This document shows, in pieces, positions 60,041 through 64,000 of a stretch of DNA of 64,000 bases. The DNA is from Casuarina equisetifolia (lineage: Eukaryota > Streptophyta > Magnoliopsida > Fagales > Casuarinaceae). Numbering within the stretch: the stretch's first letter is position 1; the number at the start of each line of letters is the position of its first letter. The position numbers and the translations under genes were made by a program. The stretch covers positions 22,362,451 through 22,426,450 of the forward strand of contig CM052357.1 of assembly GCA_028551475.1 (NCBI GenBank), in the 5' to 3' direction. The notes under the pieces are model-generated. The model was not told the DNA's origin. It made no database searches and worked only from the letters and a program-made list of their open reading frames with translations.

Positions 60041-62990
60041 TTACTAACCTCCAAAGTAAGCAATGGATCCTTATGTTTTTAAGGCATAAATTACATCCCA
60101 GACACTTTTGGCAGCCGATTCTGCAAGCTCTATTTAATTTGTTACAATTGCCTAAAAAGTCTGAGCCTATTTATTACACCTTCCCCATCGTCAAACCGCC
60201 TTTCAAGCACAACTTTTTTGGTACTGTTAAAACAACCGAGCCTAGATAGTACTTCACTGCTAAGTTTTTCTGTAGTTCTGAGGATCGGTCCAATCCTTGA
60301 TAATGCTTTCAGCCATGGCTTTTGGGATAGAAGAGCTCAAGGGCACAAACTTTCTTTACCCCACATGATCGGCCCCGGAGACGAGCCTCGTGGGATCTTG
60401 ACACTATAGCCATTGATAAAGTTCGTAAACAAGGAAGACCCACTGAAGAAAAAGGAAGAGAATTTTAAGGTTTTTGATGTTTGTTGAGGACGCTTGGTTT
60501 TATCACATATCAGATGGGGTTTATTTTTGGCCTGAACTTTATTGATAGGTTGTCCTTTCTTCCTCCTGCCGGCGAGTTTTAGGAGGCCATCAGACCCCCT
60601 TTAATACGCTATCCTCCACATCTTCTATTAGTCCGCCATTGAAGTTACTTTCCACTGTGTGGAGGTGGTGTGTTAAAGATACTAAGAATAAGTGGTTCTC
60701 TCCTTGCCAGTTTTAGGAGGCCAGACTCCCCGCTTTAACAATGTTAAAAGAGATAGTCATAAGGAGTTTGAAATTTCAGTCAATCTTCAGTTACATTTCC
60801 TGCACAAACTTGACCCATCTGCTAAAGCAAAGAACGCATGGGGACGATGCATTCATGTTGTTCTTAAAGGCTCGAAAAGACGAAGAGTGGCCACCTGATT
60901 CACAGCTTTTCACTTATAACTGTTCTCTCAGCTACAGATGGCTGTAGTCATGGCATTCGGTACACCTACTGCTATCCCATTTACTAGGGAATTACTCTAA
61001 AATTTTCAGCTTTCATGGCAAGAAAAAGATCGTTTTTACCAGATGGTTGCATCGACTCTTTATCTTTTTGAGCACATTACACGATGCTAGAGGTTCTAAT
61101 GCCTGTTGCAAACCCGCACGTGGAAGGCTGTAAACATCAAAAGTATAGGAAAAAGTAGAAGAAGTAAAGGCAGCTGAGCTAGCTTCTACGAGCAGGTAAA
61201 GGCATAAGAAGTTCATTATATTGACAACTTTTTTTTCTGTAAGCATATTTTTTGGAGGGTTGCGTTCGAGATTTGATGTGTTTACAGCAAATCCACCATT
61301 CAAATATCGAGTAACGACAACCCAAACAGAGATTTCAAACTGCTTAACTTTCAATTTCCAACATTAAAAGTGACAGCTACCTAATGAAAATATCTGCCTT
61401 CCAAATTTAATATACGACAAGTACTTCGATATGAGAATCAAACATCAAGGATAACATGCACATACGAGGCAGTTTTTTTTTTTTTTTTGTTGTATATATA
61501 TATATATATTAGCTTAGATTCTCTCAATTATTTAGAGAGATGAACAATTATATGTCATATCCAATTTCAAATCCAGATCCTTGATAACCCCCACTCAAAA
61601 CGACAATTTGCACTTACAAGAAAAGGGCACGGAAGCATATCACCCTCAAGTTGGTCACAGCAGATATGTGGAGGGCTTCCATTTTGATGATGAAGAAGAG
61701 GACGAGAAGAGTAGACCCCACTCCACTTGGTTCTAGCAGTCTAAGGTGGGATTTAACCCATGCAATGTGACAAGCCTGTCATGCAAGAGAAAAAAAAAAA
61801 AATTTTAAGGCATAGATACTTAAAATTGTGTTTGCATTCTTTGTTTATGTCATTTGGAATGAAAGAATTAACATTTTCTTTAAAAAAAATATAATCTTTA
61901 TGTAACTTTTGAGACCATCCAAAGGCTTCTAGGAAATAAATTTTATTATGTCAAAAAAGTCATCAAAACAGCTGAAAACTTATATAGTTAGCATACTTGG
62001 AGACTAGAAAAATCATGTTTGATTTGTATAACCATATTATAATGATCATTAGTATATATTAAATTTTACTTAGCCAAAAAAAAAAGTGAAAAGGCTTGAC
62101 TTTCTGAAAACAGCCAAAATCTTGGTGTCTAAAGTAAGATGTACTGAAATTATAGTGCTGCGAATTGGATTCAAGTAGCAGCTGAAGTTCACGTGGTGGT
62201 GTTGAACAAATCTATTGATTAGTTTAGTCCAGTGATTTGTAGGGGCAGATGATATGTGAGAAGGAATAAAGTTTGTTTTTGATGTTAGCTATACTCTACA
62301 ATATGCTAGAATGTGCATAAAGCTTATGCTTGCCCATTTATGGTTGGTATATACTAACCCACTTTATACTTTGTCTAGATGGCTAGATTTATTTAGAAAA
62401 TTTACTTCTTTTTTTGAAACTGGCTTGTAAATAAGGGGAATACCCCTACATATAAGAAGCATAATACATCATTATATTAACAATACAGAACAATACCTCA
62501 TTAAGGTTGTGTTAACTTATACAACTTAAACCACAAAACTTGATATCCTAACTACCTTACATAATGCTTAAGGAATACAACTGAACTTCAAGCATGATAA
62601 CAAGTAACGTATTGGATATGAAAGTTGTAATATCCGTGATAGAAAGATATTTGTGGCTAATTCTATGCTTATCAAACAGTCCAAAGAAAGGAGAATCTAG
62701 GGAGGCCCATTTTTTAATATTTCGACTTCTACCAAGTTTCTTTCTTTTTGTTTGCAACAGATGATAAACTTAGGGTCTAGGATGGGATAGATGCAACATT
62801 AGATGTGGTACTTTATCAGCAGATTTGCTTTATCTTTTCTTCTGTTTTTTCCTTTTATGGTGGAAATGGCTTGACGAATACTTATCACAAACTGGTTTCG
62901 TTGGGGTTGACTGCAGAACAGTAATAAGTCTTGATGGATACACACAAACACATTTCCGCGAAGGCTAATCGTGGATAGATGCATGGAGGT
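60041..62990. other. spacer, no gene recognised
   Basis: AT-rich with a few short frames of no recognisable family. A short direct repeat, GTTTTAGGAGGCCA, is found at about 60576 and 60710. A T-tract followed by (AT)n lies at 61472-61509. The minus frame 61013-61354 (113 codons) is unassigned. Confidence 0.4.
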
Positions 62991-62991
62991 G

Positions 62992-63567
62992 TCACGCGAA
63001 AACAACACGGATCAAAATAGACGAAAGCGACTCAGCATGTAAAGCTATCTGATTCTCTTGCCTTCCCTTTGGCCGATGCAATTCCCATCTGGGATGTCTA
63101 AGTGGAGGTCCACCACTGTTATCTGCAAACGGTATGACATGGGAACCACTACTTTTCTGGACTCTCCGAACACATCGGAGGACCGTCTTGCCGGGGTCCG
63201 GGGGATCTGGAAAAAGAAGATCACCGAAAGTAGTAATCCAGAAGGAAATCCCAGAAGGCCATGCATCTAGATGCTGCATAGACATAAAGGTTTTTAGATG
63301 GTGAGGGAAACCAAACTCTTCAGCAAAAACAACAAATTGTGATCTTTTTGCATGAAGAGAACCTCCCCCGGCTGTGCAGCTTAGTCATGTATCCTCTCTG
63401 TTAGGTGAGGGCCACCTTTCTGCAGGATATTGTTGGTCCCATCCAAAAAGTGGCAGTTTACTTCTGCAGATCCCAGCAAAGCTATTAGCTAATGTTAGAC
63501 GGTAAGCTGTCTTCTTCAATGGCATACATAAGCGGCAAGGCTTGTGTGGTCTCATGGAAGTCAGCAT
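62992..63567 (-). other. unassigned coding-like stretch, two minus-strand frames
   Basis: Two minus-strand frames (63567-63385 and 63285-62992) lie in the same reading direction and have more balanced composition than the surroundings, with unusual Pro/Asp-rich wording (LLFPDPPDPGKT). The plus strand is open as well at 63058-63270. I recognise no domain. It may be the end of a gene continuing past the right edge, a pseudogene or chance. From 63567 to 64000 nothing else is supported. Confidence 0.25.
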
Positions 63568-64000
63568 TGGCTAATTTGTGGTCCAAGTTTCTGGGCAGCA
63601 GGTCCACAATAGAGTCACGTACAGGACAGTGCAACAGGACTATTAGTGGATCGTCGTACTAGGCACACATCAGACCCATTCACATGTTTGAGATGCTTCA
63701 AATTTGCTCCTTAGCAAAGGACTCCTGGTTAAAATGAATAACTTGCATCGAAGAAGCTAAGAAATACGTCACATTGAGAGGGTTCTTATGCTAAGCCCTG
63801 AGATCTTTCCTTTGCAATTTGAAAAACCATAGCTCCGTTAATATCCGCTCCAAACAAACAAATGGGCTGACGAATCTCGACAACTTTTTCTTCTCCAGCT
63901 ACCCCTCTTGGCTTTATCTGGATTGAGACTAGAGCAAATAACTATTCTTGCAGAAGTGTTATTTGTTTTTACTCTTCCCTTTTCTTCCCAAACACTATTT

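Overview
The window is nuclear DNA from a flowering plant, most likely a eudicot. It carries intron-containing genes with GT..AG borders, two large intronless PPR genes, plant-specific families (tau GST, PMT/QUA2-type methyltransferase, CC-NBS-LRR, DOXC-type 2-oxoglutarate dioxygenase), AT-rich spacers with microsatellites, and tRNA-derived retroposons with A-tails. The species cannot be named from sequence alone.

Layout. 1-3312 (-): the 5' part of a chloroplast alpha/beta-hydrolase-like gene that runs off the left edge. 3313-7458: spacer with a decayed Ty1-copia fragment. 7459-11365 (-): two tau-class GST genes in a tandem duplication. 11366-15350: repeat-rich spacer that appears to have split the upstream flank of the second GST. 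15351-18029 (+): PLS/E-type PPR protein closely resembling OTP87. 21012-23312 (-): P-type PPR protein resembling At1g74580. 24124-27212 (+): ASC-1/TRIP4-type zinc-finger gene. 27945-28023 (+): tRNA-Leu(AAG). 29181-34248 (+): six-exon PMT2/PMT14-like methyltransferase. 36067-37010 (+): broken phytochrome kinase substrate (PKS) gene. 37445-43900: spacer with a SINE-like insertion, an (AAT)n tract and a poly-G tract. 43917-48496 (+): ten-exon NAP1-related histone chaperone (NRP/SET). 49093-52599 (+): a deleted dioxygenase gene copy followed by the intact three-exon gene. 53917-57876 (+): CC-NBS-LRR pseudogene with at least ten lesions. 57877-64000: spacer with a P450 fragment, a second SINE-like insertion with a perfect 10-bp target duplication, and unassigned short ORFs.

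The genes do not form one pathway. The clearest higher-order signal is synteny. From memory of Arabidopsis locus numbers, At1g74560 (NRP1), At1g74580 (PPR), At1g74590 (GSTU10), At1g74600 (OTP87) and At1g74640 (alpha/beta hydrolase) are neighbours there. The paralogous Arabidopsis block has At1g18800 (NRP2) beside At1g18810 (PKS3), which matches the PKS relic next to the NRP gene here. The left two thirds therefore looks like an old conserved block. The right end (dioxygenase duplicate, broken NLR, P450 fragment, retroposons) looks like younger, decaying accessory DNA. I did not find a convincing new biological system. The most unusual items are the hydrolase without a nucleophile serine, the PKS gene that lost its start codon, and the NLR intron repeats that copy an exon end and splice donor.
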